Assembly (NCBI RefSeq): GCF_002160985.1
Contig: NZ_NFLQ01000001.1
Span: forward strand, 186,001-250,000
Length of the DNA stretch: 64,000 nucleotides
Direction: 5' to 3'
From: Lachnoclostridium sp. An118
GTDB lineage: Bacteria; Bacillota; Clostridia; Lachnospirales; Lachnospiraceae
Of this stretch, positions 24,508 through 32,891 are shown in pieces. A model generated the notes under the pieces. The model had not been told where the DNA came from. It ran no database searches and saw only the letters and a program-made list of their open reading frames with translations. Every line of letters starts with the position of its first letter. Position 1 is the first letter of the stretch. The position numbers and the translations under genes were made by a program.

Positions 24508-24541
24508 AAGGGACAAATACATACTGTATCTTGTCCCTTTT
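24508..24541 (+). terminator. intrinsic terminator after rplS
   Basis: AAGGGACAA (24508-24516) pairs perfectly with TTGTCCCTT (24531-24539), extended by inner ATACA/TGTAT pairing, then TTTT. Confidence 0.85.
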
Positions 24542-24579
24542 ATGCTATACAGACAGGAGTTTCTGACAGGGAAAGATTT

Positions 24580-25164
24580 ATGAGAGGATTGAAATTCAGA
24601 AGAAGGCGGCGCAGGAGAAGTAAATTCCGGATCGAGATGCTGAAGCCGGTGGCGGTGTGGACAGGCAAGATTGCGATCGTCTGCCTGTTTGCCTTTGTCT
24701 TTGTGTGGTATTTCGGGCAGAGGGTGGCCGTGGTGGGGGACTCCATGAGCCCCATCCTCAGCAACGGGGACGTGACGCTTGTGAACCGGATCGTATATGA
24801 CGCCACAGCGCCGAAGCGAGGAGACATTATCGTCTTTAAGCCCAAGGGAAATGAGAACTCCCACTACTATATCAAGCGTATCATCGGCCTTCCGGGGGAG
24901 ACAGTGCAGATACTGGAGGGAGAGATCTACATCGACGGCGAAAAGCTGGAGGAGGATTACGGGGTCAGCGAGATCACGGACCCCGGCATTGCGGCGGAGG
25001 AGATCGAACTGGCAGGAGATGAATTCTTTGTGCTCGGAGATGACAGGGAGAACAGCGAGGACAGCCGCATGGCGGACGTGGGGGCTGTGAAGCGGTCCTA
25101 TATATACGGGAAAGTCTGGTTTATCGTCTCGCCATGGGAAGATTTTGGGCTGGTGCGTTCTTAG
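24580..25164 (+). CDS. lepB: signal peptidase I (first copy)
   Basis: A 194-residue type I signal peptidase. A very basic N-terminus (RRRRRRSK) is followed by one membrane anchor (GKIAIVCLFAFVFVWYFG). The catalytic Ser is in VVGDSMSPIL (Ser55) and the Lys in HYYIKRIIGLPGE (Lys99); box E is LGDDRENSEDSR. It cleaves signal peptides on the outer face of the membrane. It lies 27 bp before rbgA, and a second lepB follows rbgA. Confidence 0.95.
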   Translation: MRGLKFRRRRRRRSKFRIEMLKPVAVWTGKIAIVCLFAFVFVWYFGQRVAVVGDSMSPILSNGDVTLVNRIVYDATAPKRGDIIVFKPKGNENSHYYIKRIIGLPGETVQILEGEIYIDGEKLEEDYGVSEITDPGIAAEEIELAGDEFFVLGDDRENSEDSRMADVGAVKRSYIYGKVWFIVSPWEDFGLVRS

Positions 25165-25191
25165 AGCACATTTTTCATAAGGAGGAAACAC

Positions 25192-26040
25192 ATGCATTTT
25201 CAATGGTATCCAGGCCATATGACAAAGGCCAAGCGGATGATGCAGGAGAATATAAAGCTGATTGACCTGGTGATCGAGCTGACAGACGCCCGGGTCCCTG
25301 TGAGCAGCCGGAACCCGGACATTGACGAACTTGGAAAGAACAAGGCCAGACTGGTCCTTCTTAATAAGGCGGATCTGGCGGAGGAGAAGTGGAATGACGC
25401 CTGGATGGAGTATTTCCAGGGCAAAGGCTTTTCCTGTGTCAAGGTCAACTCGAAAAAGGGGGGCGGGATGAAGAGCATCCACGCGGTCATACAGGAAGCC
25501 TGCCGGGAGAAGATCGAGAGGGACAGAAAGAGAGGCATTCTGAACCGGCCGGTGCGCGCCATGGTGGTGGGCATTCCCAACGTGGGCAAGTCCACCTTTA
25601 TCAACAGTCTGGCGGGAAAGGCCTGCGCCAAGACGGGAAATAAACCTGGCGTGACAAAGGGAAAACAGTGGATACGGCTCAATAAAAATGTGGAGCTGCT
25701 GGATACACCGGGCATCCTCTGGCCCAAATTCGAGGATCAGTCCGTGGGCATGAAGCTGGCCTTTATCGGCTCCATCAAGGATGAGATCCTGCAGAGGACA
25801 GAGCTGGCCGCAGAGTTTGTCAAGCTCATGCAGCAGGACTACCCGGGTGTCCTTGCGGAGAAATACAGCGTAGAGGAGAACGGGGATGCGTACGGCATCC
25901 TGGAAGGGATCGCCAGGAGCCGCCACTGTGTTGTGCGGGGGAGTGAGCTGGACATAGAGAAGGCCTCCGCCCTGCTGCTGGACGATTTCCGGGACGGCAG
26001 GCTGGGGCGGCTGACACTGGAATATCCGGATCAGATATGA
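25192..26040 (+). CDS. rbgA: ribosome biogenesis GTPase RbgA (YlqF)
   Basis: A 282-residue circularly permuted GTPase that helps mature the 50S subunit. The order of motifs is G4 (LLNKADL) before G1 (GIPNVGKSTFINSLAG) and G3 (LLDTPGILWPK), as expected for YlqF. The N-terminal FQWYPGHMTKAKRMM is a family hallmark. AAGGAGGA precedes the start. It is flanked on both sides by signal peptidase genes. Confidence 0.97.
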   Translation: MHFQWYPGHMTKAKRMMQENIKLIDLVIELTDARVPVSSRNPDIDELGKNKARLVLLNKADLAEEKWNDAWMEYFQGKGFSCVKVNSKKGGGMKSIHAVIQEACREKIERDRKRGILNRPVRAMVVGIPNVGKSTFINSLAGKACAKTGNKPGVTKGKQWIRLNKNVELLDTPGILWPKFEDQSVGMKLAFIGSIKDEILQRTELAAEFVKLMQQDYPGVLAEKYSVEENGDAYGILEGIARSRHCVVRGSELDIEKASALLLDDFRDGRLGRLTLEYPDQI

Positions 26041-26083
26041 TAGAATTTTATTTGATAGAAAAAAGAAGGCAGGATGGATAAAA

Positions 26084-26647
26084 ATGGCAAGACGCAGACG
26101 AGAAAAAGAACACGGCATATTCCGGGAGCTCCTGGGATGGCTTATATATATACTGATCATCATAGGTCTGAGCTATCTGATCATCAACTATGTGGGACAG
26201 AGGACCATGGTCAGCGGACAGTCCATGGAGCCCACCTTAAGTGACGGTGACAACCTGATCGTGGATAAGATTTCCTACCGCTTCCGGGATCCGCAGCGGT
26301 ATGATATCATTGTATTTCCATATAAATATGAGGAGGATACGTACTATATCAAGAGGATCATCGGCATGCCGGGGGAGACGGTCCAGGTCATCGGGGGCTA
26401 TGTCTATATCAATGGGGAGCTGCTGGAGAGCGACATCTACGGAGCGGAGCCCATGGAGAGCGGACAGCTTGCGGACCAGCCCATCACCCTGGGGGCAGAC
26501 GAGTATTTTGTGCTGGGTGACAACCGGAACCACAGCTCCGACAGCCGTGACCCCAGCGTGGGGGTGCTGAAAAGTAGCGACCTTCTGGGACGTGCCTGGG
26601 TGCGCATCTATCCATTTGATAAGATAGGATTTATCAGACATGAATAA
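26084..26647 (+). CDS. lepB: signal peptidase I (second copy)
   Basis: A 187-residue type I signal peptidase, clearly a different copy from the first. Anchor helix LIYILIIIGLSYLIINYVG; catalytic Ser47 in VSGQSMEPTL, Lys90 in YYIKRIIGMPGE, box E LGDNRNHSSDSRD. Its end overlaps the rnhB start by 8 bp. Two copies a kilobase apart with diverged sequences suggest an old duplication and possibly different substrate ranges. Confidence 0.95.
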   Translation: MARRRREKEHGIFRELLGWLIYILIIIGLSYLIINYVGQRTMVSGQSMEPTLSDGDNLIVDKISYRFRDPQRYDIIVFPYKYEEDTYYIKRIIGMPGETVQVIGGYVYINGELLESDIYGAEPMESGQLADQPITLGADEYFVLGDNRNHSSDSRDPSVGVLKSSDLLGRAWVRIYPFDKIGFIRHE

Positions 26648-27302
26648 GCGGGAAGAAGAAAAGAAGAGGAAGCAGGAAGAGAAGCTGAAAAAGGAGCTGG
26701 AGCGGCTGGAAGCCATGAGTGTGTACGAGAGAGAGTATGCCGACTGGGGGGCGGTCTGCGGCATCGACGAAGCCGGGCGCGGCCCTCTGGCGGGCCCTGT
26801 GGTGGCGGGCGCTGTCATTCTTCCAAAGGACGAAAAGATATTATATGTAAATGACTCCAAGAAGCTGTCGGAGAAGAAGCGGGAGATGCTCTACGATGAG
26901 ATCATGAGCCGGGCCCTGGCAGTGGGAGTGGGTGTCGTGGGGCCGGAGCGCATAGACGAGATCAATATCCTCCAGGCCACCTACGAGGCCATGAGGATGG
27001 CGGTGGCGCAGCTGAAGGTGCCGCCGGATATCCTTTTAAACGATGCGGTCACCATACCGGATCTTCCAATTCGCCAGGTACCCATCGTCAAAGGGGATGC
27101 CAAGAGTGTCTCCATTGCGGCGGCCAGCATTATCGCAAAGGTTACCAGGGACAGGCTGATGCGGGAGTATGACCAGATCTTCCCGGAGTATGACTTTGCC
27201 TCCAACAAGGGGTATGGTACAAGGAGCCACATCGAGGCACTGAAGGCCCTGGGGCCGGCACCTGTCCACAGGAGGACGTTTATCCGGCATTTTGTGCAGT
27301 GA
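26640..27302 (+). CDS. rnhB: ribonuclease HII
   Basis: A 220-residue RNase HII that nicks RNA-DNA hybrids and removes single ribonucleotides. The catalytic DEA motif is in GIDEAGRGPLAGPVVAGAV, further acidic residues in YVNDSKKLSEKKRE and LLNDAVTIPD, and SIAAASIIAKVTRDR is present. A charged N-terminal extension (about 30 residues, EEEKKRKQEEKLKKELERLE) forms a likely coiled coil. It starts inside the lepB end. Confidence 0.96.
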   Translation: MNKREEEKKRKQEEKLKKELERLEAMSVYEREYADWGAVCGIDEAGRGPLAGPVVAGAVILPKDEKILYVNDSKKLSEKKREMLYDEIMSRALAVGVGVVGPERIDEINILQATYEAMRMAVAQLKVPPDILLNDAVTIPDLPIRQVPIVKGDAKSVSIAAASIIAKVTRDRLMREYDQIFPEYDFASNKGYGTRSHIEALKALGPAPVHRRTFIRHFVQ

Positions 27303-27359
27303 CAGGGAGCAGGTGCAGCGGGAGGACAAAGAGGGAGCAGTCATGCCGACAGGAGATGG

Positions 27360-27743
27360 ATGACAGGATCTATTTACAGCCGGACGTCCGGCAGAAGACA
27401 GACCGGAGCGGTCTATGAGAAAAAGGCGGGAGCCTACCTTGAGGAGCAGGGCTATGTGATCCTGCAGTACAATTACAGGTGCCGGGCAGGAGAGGTGGAC
27501 ATCGTGGCCAGGGACGGCTCTTTTCTTGTGTTCTGCGAGGTGAAATACAGAAGGACCGCAGGGAAGGGCGGGGCTCTTGACGCCGTGACATGCGGGAAAC
27601 AGAGGACTATCTCAAAATGCGCTCTTTTTTATCTGATGGAGCATCATCTGACAGGCGCCGCCTGCCGCTTTGACGTGGTGGGCATTGAGGGCGCGGCGGA
27701 GAAGATCACACTGGTAAAGGGCGCTTTTGAATATGAGGAGTGA
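27360..27743 (+). CDS. YraN-family protein (UPF0102, endonuclease-like fold)
   Basis: A 127-residue member of UPF0102, an Archaeal Holliday-junction-resolvase-like fold. The core YNYRCRAGEVDIVARDG and LVFCEVKYRRTAGKGG shows the E-D-ExK nuclease pattern. The function is unknown; in other species it is linked to DNA uptake or repair. The start is not backed by a strong ribosome binding site. It follows rnhB, its usual neighbour, and overlaps the pgeF frame slightly. Confidence 0.9.
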   Translation: MTGSIYSRTSGRRQTGAVYEKKAGAYLEEQGYVILQYNYRCRAGEVDIVARDGSFLVFCEVKYRRTAGKGGALDAVTCGKQRTISKCALFYLMEHHLTGAACRFDVVGIEGAAEKITLVKGAFEYEE

Positions 27744-27747
27744 AGCT

Positions 27748-28596
27748 ATGGGCATTGGGTTAAGATACAGGGATGAGAGGCATATATTTGACGAGAGGGA
27801 GAGGAACGGGGTCCCCTATCTCTCCTTTCCTCTTCTGGAACGGACGGGGCTCGTGGATCAGGGGTTTTCCACCAGACTGGGCGGAGTCAGCCGGGGAGGG
27901 TGCGCGTCCATGAATATCAGCACCCACAGGGGAGACGACCCGGCGGCCGTGGAGGAGAACAGAAGGAGGATCGCCTCCGCTATCGGTGTGGATCCGGAGA
28001 AGATGGTCTACACCTGTCAGACCCACACCACCAATGTGGCGCTCGTCACTGCGGAGGATGCGGGGAAAAGCCTGCCGGAGACGGACGGTATGATCACCCG
28101 GGCGCCGGGGCTGTGCCTGGTCACCTTTTACGCGGACTGTGTCCCGCTCTATTTTGTGGACCCGGTAAGAAAGGCAGTGGGCCTTTCCCATTCCGGCTGG
28201 AGGGGGACTGTTGGAAATATGGCCGGAGTGACTGTGAAAAGGATGGAGGAAGTATTCGGGAGCCGGCCGGAGGACATCCTGGCCGCCGTAGGCCCCTCCA
28301 TCTGTCAGGACTGCTACGAGGTCAGCGAGGATGTGGTCAGCCGGTTCAGGGAGAGCTATGCCCCGGAAGAGTGGGGAGAGCTGTTTTACCAGAAGGACGA
28401 GCAGAGGGAGAAGGGAAAGTACCAGCTTGACCTGTGGAGGGCCAATGAGCTCAATCTCCTGAAGGCAGGACTCCTGCCGGAGCACATTGCCGTGACCAAT
28501 CTGTGTACCTGCTGCAACCCGGAGCTCCTTTTCTCCCACAGGGTGACCGGCTGGGACAGAGGGAACCTGAGCGCCTTCCTTGCTTTGAAGGAGTAG
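27748..28596 (+). CDS. pgeF: PgeF/YfiH-family purine nucleoside phosphorylase-like (laccase domain)
   Basis: A 282-residue protein of the Cu-oxidase_4/YfiH family. The start at 27748 follows GAGGAG by 7 bases; a longer frame begins at 27727 inside the previous gene. Metal-binding residues are visible in TCQTHTTNV, FYADCVPLYF and LSHSGWRGTVGN; the C-terminal CTCCNPELLFSHR is conserved. Family members act as zinc-dependent purine nucleosidases/adenosine deaminases and in E. coli as a peptidoglycan editing factor. Earlier 'polyphenol oxidase' names are less certain. Confidence 0.92.
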   Translation: MGIGLRYRDERHIFDERERNGVPYLSFPLLERTGLVDQGFSTRLGGVSRGGCASMNISTHRGDDPAAVEENRRRIASAIGVDPEKMVYTCQTHTTNVALVTAEDAGKSLPETDGMITRAPGLCLVTFYADCVPLYFVDPVRKAVGLSHSGWRGTVGNMAGVTVKRMEEVFGSRPEDILAAVGPSICQDCYEVSEDVVSRFRESYAPEEWGELFYQKDEQREKGKYQLDLWRANELNLLKAGLLPEHIAVTNLCTCCNPELLFSHRVTGWDRGNLSAFLALKE

Positions 28597-28627
28597 ACCT
28601 ATTTGCACTATAAGGAGGAAAACACCT

Positions 28628-29500
28628 GTGAATACTGAGGAGATAACCGAGACGACCCAGGAGACCGTAGAGAACGTCAATCTGTTTATCCGGTTTATAG
28701 AGGACCATATCCCGGACATGATCGGATTTGGATTTAAGATCCTCTTTGCGGTCCTCCTGTTCATTGTGGGGAAATATATCATACGAGCTGTCCGCAGGCT
28801 GACGGCGAAGGCTTTTGCCCGCTCCAACGCGGACACGGGAGTGAGCCAGTTTACAGACTCCATCATCAAGTACGGCCTGTACACAGTGCTCGTCATCCTC
28901 GTGGTGACAAGCTTTGGCGTCAATCTGTCGTCCATCACAGCTATCCTGGCCGCGGCGGGAGTGGCTGTCAGCCTGGCATTGCAGGATGTGATATCCAACT
29001 TTGCGGGCGGCGTCCTGATCCTGACGCTGAAGCCTTTTGTCGTGGGCGACTATATTATAGAGGACAACAATAAAAATGAAGGCACGGTGAAGGAAATCCA
29101 GCTTTTTCACACAAAGCTGACCACGGTGGACAACAAGACTATCGTGATCCCCAACGGAATGCTGACCAACAACAGCCTCACCAATGTGACCGCCAAGGAT
29201 GAGAGGCAGCTGGATCTGCGGATCGACATTTCCTATGAGTCCGACCTGAGGAAGGCAAAGAGGATACTGGAGGATATGCTGCGGGATACGCCCGGTATAC
29301 TGAAGGATATGGAAATGTCCGTCTTTGTGGACTCTCTTGGGACGAGCAGTGTGGTACTGGGCATGCGGGCCTGGACCCGTATGGACGAGTACTGGAATAT
29401 ACGCTGGAAGCTTTTGGAGGATATCAAACTGACCTTTGACCAGGAGGGGATAAGCATTCCCTACAACCAGATCACGGTACACACTGCACAGAGAGATTAA
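28628..29500 (+). CDS. MscS-family mechanosensitive channel
   Basis: A 290-residue small-conductance mechanosensitive channel. Start is GTG at 28628, backed by AAGGAGGAAAAC. Three membrane helices are visible (FKILFAVLLFIVGKYIIRAV; YGLYTVLVILVVTSFG; SSITAILAAAGVAVSLALQD), the last being the pore helix TM3, followed by the beta domain (PFVVGDYI, IVIPNGMLTNNSLTN) and a C-terminal alpha-beta domain. It relieves osmotic shock. The next gene starts 34-49 bp later. Confidence 0.95.
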   Translation: MNTEEITETTQETVENVNLFIRFIEDHIPDMIGFGFKILFAVLLFIVGKYIIRAVRRLTAKAFARSNADTGVSQFTDSIIKYGLYTVLVILVVTSFGVNLSSITAILAAAGVAVSLALQDVISNFAGGVLILTLKPFVVGDYIIEDNNKNEGTVKEIQLFHTKLTTVDNKTIVIPNGMLTNNSLTNVTAKDERQLDLRIDISYESDLRKAKRILEDMLRDTPGILKDMEMSVFVDSLGTSSVVLGMRAWTRMDEYWNIRWKLLEDIKLTFDQEGISIPYNQITVHTAQRD

Positions 29501-29548
29501 AGGAGGGGGCTTCCGGTCAGGAGGCCGCAAAGGATGAGGGGGAACAGC

Positions 29549-31390
29549 ATGCCAACGAGAAAAGAGATGAAACGAAAGGCCAGAAGAGCCTTAAAGAGAC
29601 ACTATATCATGTATGTGGCGATATGTCTGATCGCGGCTTATGTGGGATCGGAGTTCACCTCCTCCCTGAACGTGCTGGACGTTACGCCCGCCTCCGGATC
29701 GTACCACACAGAGGAACGGCTGGAGAGGCCGTCGGGGATCAACGAGGGCTTTGCGGACGTGATGTACGATATGCTGGCGGGAGATGAGGAGGACGGGAAG
29801 GCTCTGTCTGATGAGCTCAAGGCGGAGGAGATTGAAAGGTCCAGGACCGGAAATCCGGCCTTTGGGAGGTCCAGGGGAGTGCTTGCCAGTCTGGTGAACA
29901 GTGTGACATCCGGCTCTATCGTGGTCAGTATGCTGGCGGCGCTGCACTCCCTGACGGGCTCGGAGAATCTTGCCATCCTCATTTTTATCCTTCTGGGGGC
30001 AGCTTTTCTCTTTTCTATATGGTTTTTCTTTGTCAATATTTTTAAGGTGATATCCAGGCGCGTGTTCCTGGAGGGCAGGGTCTACGAGAAGGTGCCCTTC
30101 CAGCGCATGCTGTTTCTCCTGCGGGTGAAAAAGTGGACAAAGGTGAGCTGCACCATGTTTCTGGCATCCCTCTATCAGCTGCTCTGGAGTCTGACTATCG
30201 TGGGCGGCTTCGTGAAATATTTTTCCTACTACCTGGTGCCTTACATTGCGGCGGAAAACCCGGACATCGCCCCGGGGGAGGCTATCCGCCTGTCCCGCAG
30301 GATGATGAAGGGGCACAAGTGGGAGTGCTTTGTCTTTGAGATGTCCTTCTTTCCGTGGCTCCTCCTGGGGGGCGCCACATTCGGGATCTCGGAGATCCTG
30401 TATTCCAATCCCTACAGAGCAGCCTTTTTCAGCGAGTACTATGCGGATATGCGGGCGGAGGCGAAGAAGGCCCACCTGAAGGGCAGCGAGCTCCTCAACG
30501 ATACGTACCTGTATGAGATGCCGGAGGACGAGCTGATCTATCTGGCTTATGAGGATGTGATATCGGCCCTGATACGCCGGCCAAAGGATATCCTGAAGCT
30601 GTCCGGCGTGAGGAAGTTTTTTGCGGATCAGCTGGGGGTGCTCCTCACCAATTCAAAAACAGAAAAAGAATATGAGCAGATGCAGGGGCGCCTGGTGAAG
30701 ATGGAGCTCTTAAAGGATGCCGTGGACAGAAAAGCTTATCCCAGCAGACTTTCCGCCGTGCCGGAGGTGGAGAAGAGGCAGCGGATCGAGACGATCCACT
30801 ATCTCAGGCACTATTCCATATGGTCCATTGTCCTTCTGTTTTTCATCTTCTCCGCCATCGGATGGGTCTGGGAGGTCAGCCTTCATCTTGTGACAGACGG
30901 AGAATTTGTCAACAGAGGCGTGCTCCACGGGCCATGGCTGCCTATCTACGGCGGAGGGGGCGTGCTGATCCTGATGCTGCTCAACAGGCTGAGGAAACGG
31001 CCTGTGCTGGAGTTTATCGGCATAGTCGTCCTGTGCGGCTGCGTGGAGTACACGACCTCCTTTGTCCTTGAAATCCTCCACAACGGGGAGCGATGGTGGG
31101 ATTACAGCGGCTATTTCCTGAACCTGAACGGAAGGATCTGTGCGGAGGGGCTGCTTGTCTTCGGCATAGGAGGCATTGCCATTGTCTACATGCTGGCTCC
31201 GCTCCTGGACAATCAGATCCAGCGCATCAGGCCCTGGGTCCTGATACCCCTGTGCCTGATACTTTTGACAGCCTTTACTGTTGACAATGTCTACTCGGCC
31301 AGACATCCCAACAGCGGAAAGGGCATTACAGATTACGAGGAGAAAACAGCGTGCTTGCAGTATACTTATCCCCCCTATACATACTTGTAA
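29549..31390 (+). CDS. two-part membrane protein: DUF975-like + ABC_trans_CmpB-like
   Basis: A 613-residue membrane protein. The N-terminal ~380 residues look like the DUF975 family: basic start (RKEMKRKARRALKRHY), a first helix, a periplasmic loop of about 90 residues, then helices with PYIAAENPDIAPGEAIRLSRRMMKGHKWECF (the PGEAIRLSRRMM block is typical). The last 190 residues match the CmpB-type domain: SAIGWVWEVSLHLVTDGEFVNRGVLHGPWLPIYGGGGV in parts (NRGVLHGPWLPIYGGG, GERWWDYSGYFLNLNGRI). The two families usually occur as separate proteins. The start at 29549 follows GATGAGGGGG; 29534 is an alternative. Function unknown; membrane-bound. Confidence 0.78.
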   Translation: MPTRKEMKRKARRALKRHYIMYVAICLIAAYVGSEFTSSLNVLDVTPASGSYHTEERLERPSGINEGFADVMYDMLAGDEEDGKALSDELKAEEIERSRTGNPAFGRSRGVLASLVNSVTSGSIVVSMLAALHSLTGSENLAILIFILLGAAFLFSIWFFFVNIFKVISRRVFLEGRVYEKVPFQRMLFLLRVKKWTKVSCTMFLASLYQLLWSLTIVGGFVKYFSYYLVPYIAAENPDIAPGEAIRLSRRMMKGHKWECFVFEMSFFPWLLLGGATFGISEILYSNPYRAAFFSEYYADMRAEAKKAHLKGSELLNDTYLYEMPEDELIYLAYEDVISALIRRPKDILKLSGVRKFFADQLGVLLTNSKTEKEYEQMQGRLVKMELLKDAVDRKAYPSRLSAVPEVEKRQRIETIHYLRHYSIWSIVLLFFIFSAIGWVWEVSLHLVTDGEFVNRGVLHGPWLPIYGGGGVLILMLLNRLRKRPVLEFIGIVVLCGCVEYTTSFVLEILHNGERWWDYSGYFLNLNGRICAEGLLVFGIGGIAIVYMLAPLLDNQIQRIRPWVLIPLCLILLTAFTVDNVYSARHPNSGKGITDYEEKTACLQYTYPPYTYL

Positions 31391-32583
31391 ATGTCTATAT
31401 TTTCTGGAGGCTCATACAGTGGCTGTCCGCATGCCACGGCCTTTTTGGGAAAAGGCCGGTGCGTGTGGCAGCCGGCCTGGTGTACCTTTTCTTTGCCACG
31501 TCTCTGCTGGTAGGATTTTTTCTTCCGGCCGGCAGCCTTCAGCGCTTTTTTAAATCCGCCGGCAATTACTGGCTGGGCGTGCTCCTGTACGCGGTGCTTG
31601 TCCTGGCCTGTGCGGAGCTGGTCCGCCTTGTCGTCTGGCTGCGGCGCCGCCACGGGAGGCGCGGGGAGACGCCGGAAGAGGAGAGCCCGGAAGACCGGTC
31701 TTTGGTCCGGAGGCGGAGGGCGATAGCAGGAGGCGCGGCAGCACTGTTGGTCACCGCGCTGTCCCTCTGGGGCGTGGTGAACGCCAGGATCATCCACACA
31801 ACAAAGTACCAGGTGACGGTTGACAAGTCCGCAGGCGAGCTGGGAGACCTGCGTGTGGTGCTGACGGCGGACCTGCATCTGGGCTACAATATCGGCTGCA
31901 GGCAGATGGAGGACATGGTGGAGAAGATCAACGGGGAGGACCCGGACCTGGTAGTCATTGCGGGAGACATTTTTGACAATGAATACGAGGCGTTGGAGGA
32001 CCCGGACAGACTGGCTGAGATCCTGGGCGGTATTTCCGCCAGGTACGGCGTCTACGCCTGCTACGGGAACCACGACATACAGGAGAAGATACTGGCCGGC
32101 TTTACCTTTGGAAGCAAAGACGGGAAAAAAGAGAGCGATCCGCGGATGGACGCCTTTCTGGAGAGGGCTGGTATCACGCTTCTCCAGGACGAGGGCGTGC
32201 TCGTCGATGACAGCTTCTACCTTTTTGGCAGAGCTGACGCGGGGAAGCCGGGACGTGGCATCACAGTCCGGAAGACGCCGGAGGAGATCACGGCCGACAT
32301 GGACCAGACAAAGCCTGTCCTTGTGATGGACCATGAGCCGGAGGAGCTGCAGGAGCTGGCGGATGCCGGGGTGGATGTGGACCTGGGCGGCCACACCCAC
32401 GATGGGCAGATGTTCCCCGGCAATATCGTTATGAAGTTTTTGTGGGAGAATCCCTGCGGTTATCTGAAAAAAGACCAGATGCACAGTATCGTCACCTCCG
32501 GCGCGGGACTCTTTGGCCCCAATATGAGGGTGGGTACAAAGGCGGAGATATGCGTGGTGGATATCCATTTTGCGGGGGAGTAG
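31351..32583 (+). CDS. membrane-anchored metallophosphoesterase
   Basis: A 410-residue calcineurin-like phosphoesterase. GTG start at 31351, 9 bases after GAGGAG, inside the end of the preceding gene (40-bp overlap). Helices at about 3-20, 35-60, 70-90 and 135-155 anchor it; the catalytic domain begins with LTADLHLGYNIG, IAGDIFDNEYEAL, CYGNHDI, MDHEPEEL and GGHTHDGQMFPG, the full set of metal ligands. It resembles the YkuE/YpbG group thought to act on lipid phosphates or cyclic nucleotides, but substrate is not known. Confidence 0.9.
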   Translation: MLAVYLSPLYILVNVYIFWRLIQWLSACHGLFGKRPVRVAAGLVYLFFATSLLVGFFLPAGSLQRFFKSAGNYWLGVLLYAVLVLACAELVRLVVWLRRRHGRRGETPEEESPEDRSLVRRRRAIAGGAAALLVTALSLWGVVNARIIHTTKYQVTVDKSAGELGDLRVVLTADLHLGYNIGCRQMEDMVEKINGEDPDLVVIAGDIFDNEYEALEDPDRLAEILGGISARYGVYACYGNHDIQEKILAGFTFGSKDGKKESDPRMDAFLERAGITLLQDEGVLVDDSFYLFGRADAGKPGRGITVRKTPEEITADMDQTKPVLVMDHEPEELQELADAGVDVDLGGHTHDGQMFPGNIVMKFLWENPCGYLKKDQMHSIVTSGAGLFGPNMRVGTKAEICVVDIHFAGE

Positions 32584-32590
32584 AGAAGAG

Positions 32591-32622
32591 AAAAGAGGGT
32601 GCCTGCTAGGCCCCCTCTTTTG
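32591..32622 (+). terminator. intrinsic terminator after the phosphoesterase
   Basis: AAAGAGGG (32592-32599) pairs with CCCTCTTT (32613-32620) around a 13-base loop, followed by T. Confidence 0.6.
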
Positions 32623-32643
32623 CTCTGTACTGAAAAAAATAAA

Positions 32644-32716
32644 AGCCGGAAATCAGACTCGAACTGACGACCCCTTCATTACGAGTGAAGTGCTCTACCG
32701 ACTGAGCTATTCCGGC
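32644..32716 (-). tRNA. tRNA-Thr (anticodon CGT)
   Basis: The reverse complement folds as a complete cloverleaf: acceptor GCCGGAA/TTCCGGC, D arm GCTC..GAGC, anticodon stem CTTCA/TGAAG with loop CTCGTAA, and T arm GTCAG/CTGAT with TTCGAGT. The anticodon CGT reads ACG (Thr). The CCA end is not encoded. A minus-strand promoter lies upstream at 32749-32776. Confidence 0.95.
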
Positions 32717-32748
32717 TTGACAGCTTTTGTACAAAAGCCACAACTAAT

Positions 32749-32776
32749 ATTATATCGTATTTCTTCTAAAATGCAA
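32749..32776 (-). promoter_or_regulatory. promoter of tRNA-Thr
   Basis: On the minus strand TTGCAT (32771-32776) and TATAAT (32749-32754) are 16 bp apart, about 33 bp upstream of the mature tRNA 5' end. Confidence 0.7.
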
Positions 32777-32817
32777 GAAGTTTTTTCACTATTTTGCGTA
32801 TACTTTTTTTGTATATG

Positions 32818-32871
32818 AAGAGGCATCCCTTCCCGGTAAAGCTGAGAACCCACAGGGACAGGATGCCTCTT
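32818..32871 (-). terminator. strong hairpin, probably ending the HD-domain gene
   Basis: AAGAGGCATCC (32818-32828) and GGATGCCTCTT (32861-32871) are a perfect 11-bp inverted repeat around a 32-base loop. It lies 20 bp after the stop of the minus-strand HD gene. On that strand no T-run follows directly (a weak GTATAC hairpin comes next), so classic intrinsic termination is uncertain; it could also be an mRNA-stabilising structure. Confidence 0.45.
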
Positions 32872-32891
32872 TATTTGCCCTTTCTGCTCTG

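Noticed and set aside
24382-26163. 593-residue open frame on the minus strand
   Set aside because: It lies fully opposite lepB, rbgA and lepB, which have catalytic motifs; its translation is low-complexity His/Leu/Pro-rich and has no start signal. It is a shadow of GC-rich genes.
32840-32871. Fragment resembling the CUGAGA...ACCC part of a TPP riboswitch
   Set aside because: Only a few bases match, the full aptamer (about 100 nt) does not fit in the 54-base hairpin, and no thiamine gene is nearby.
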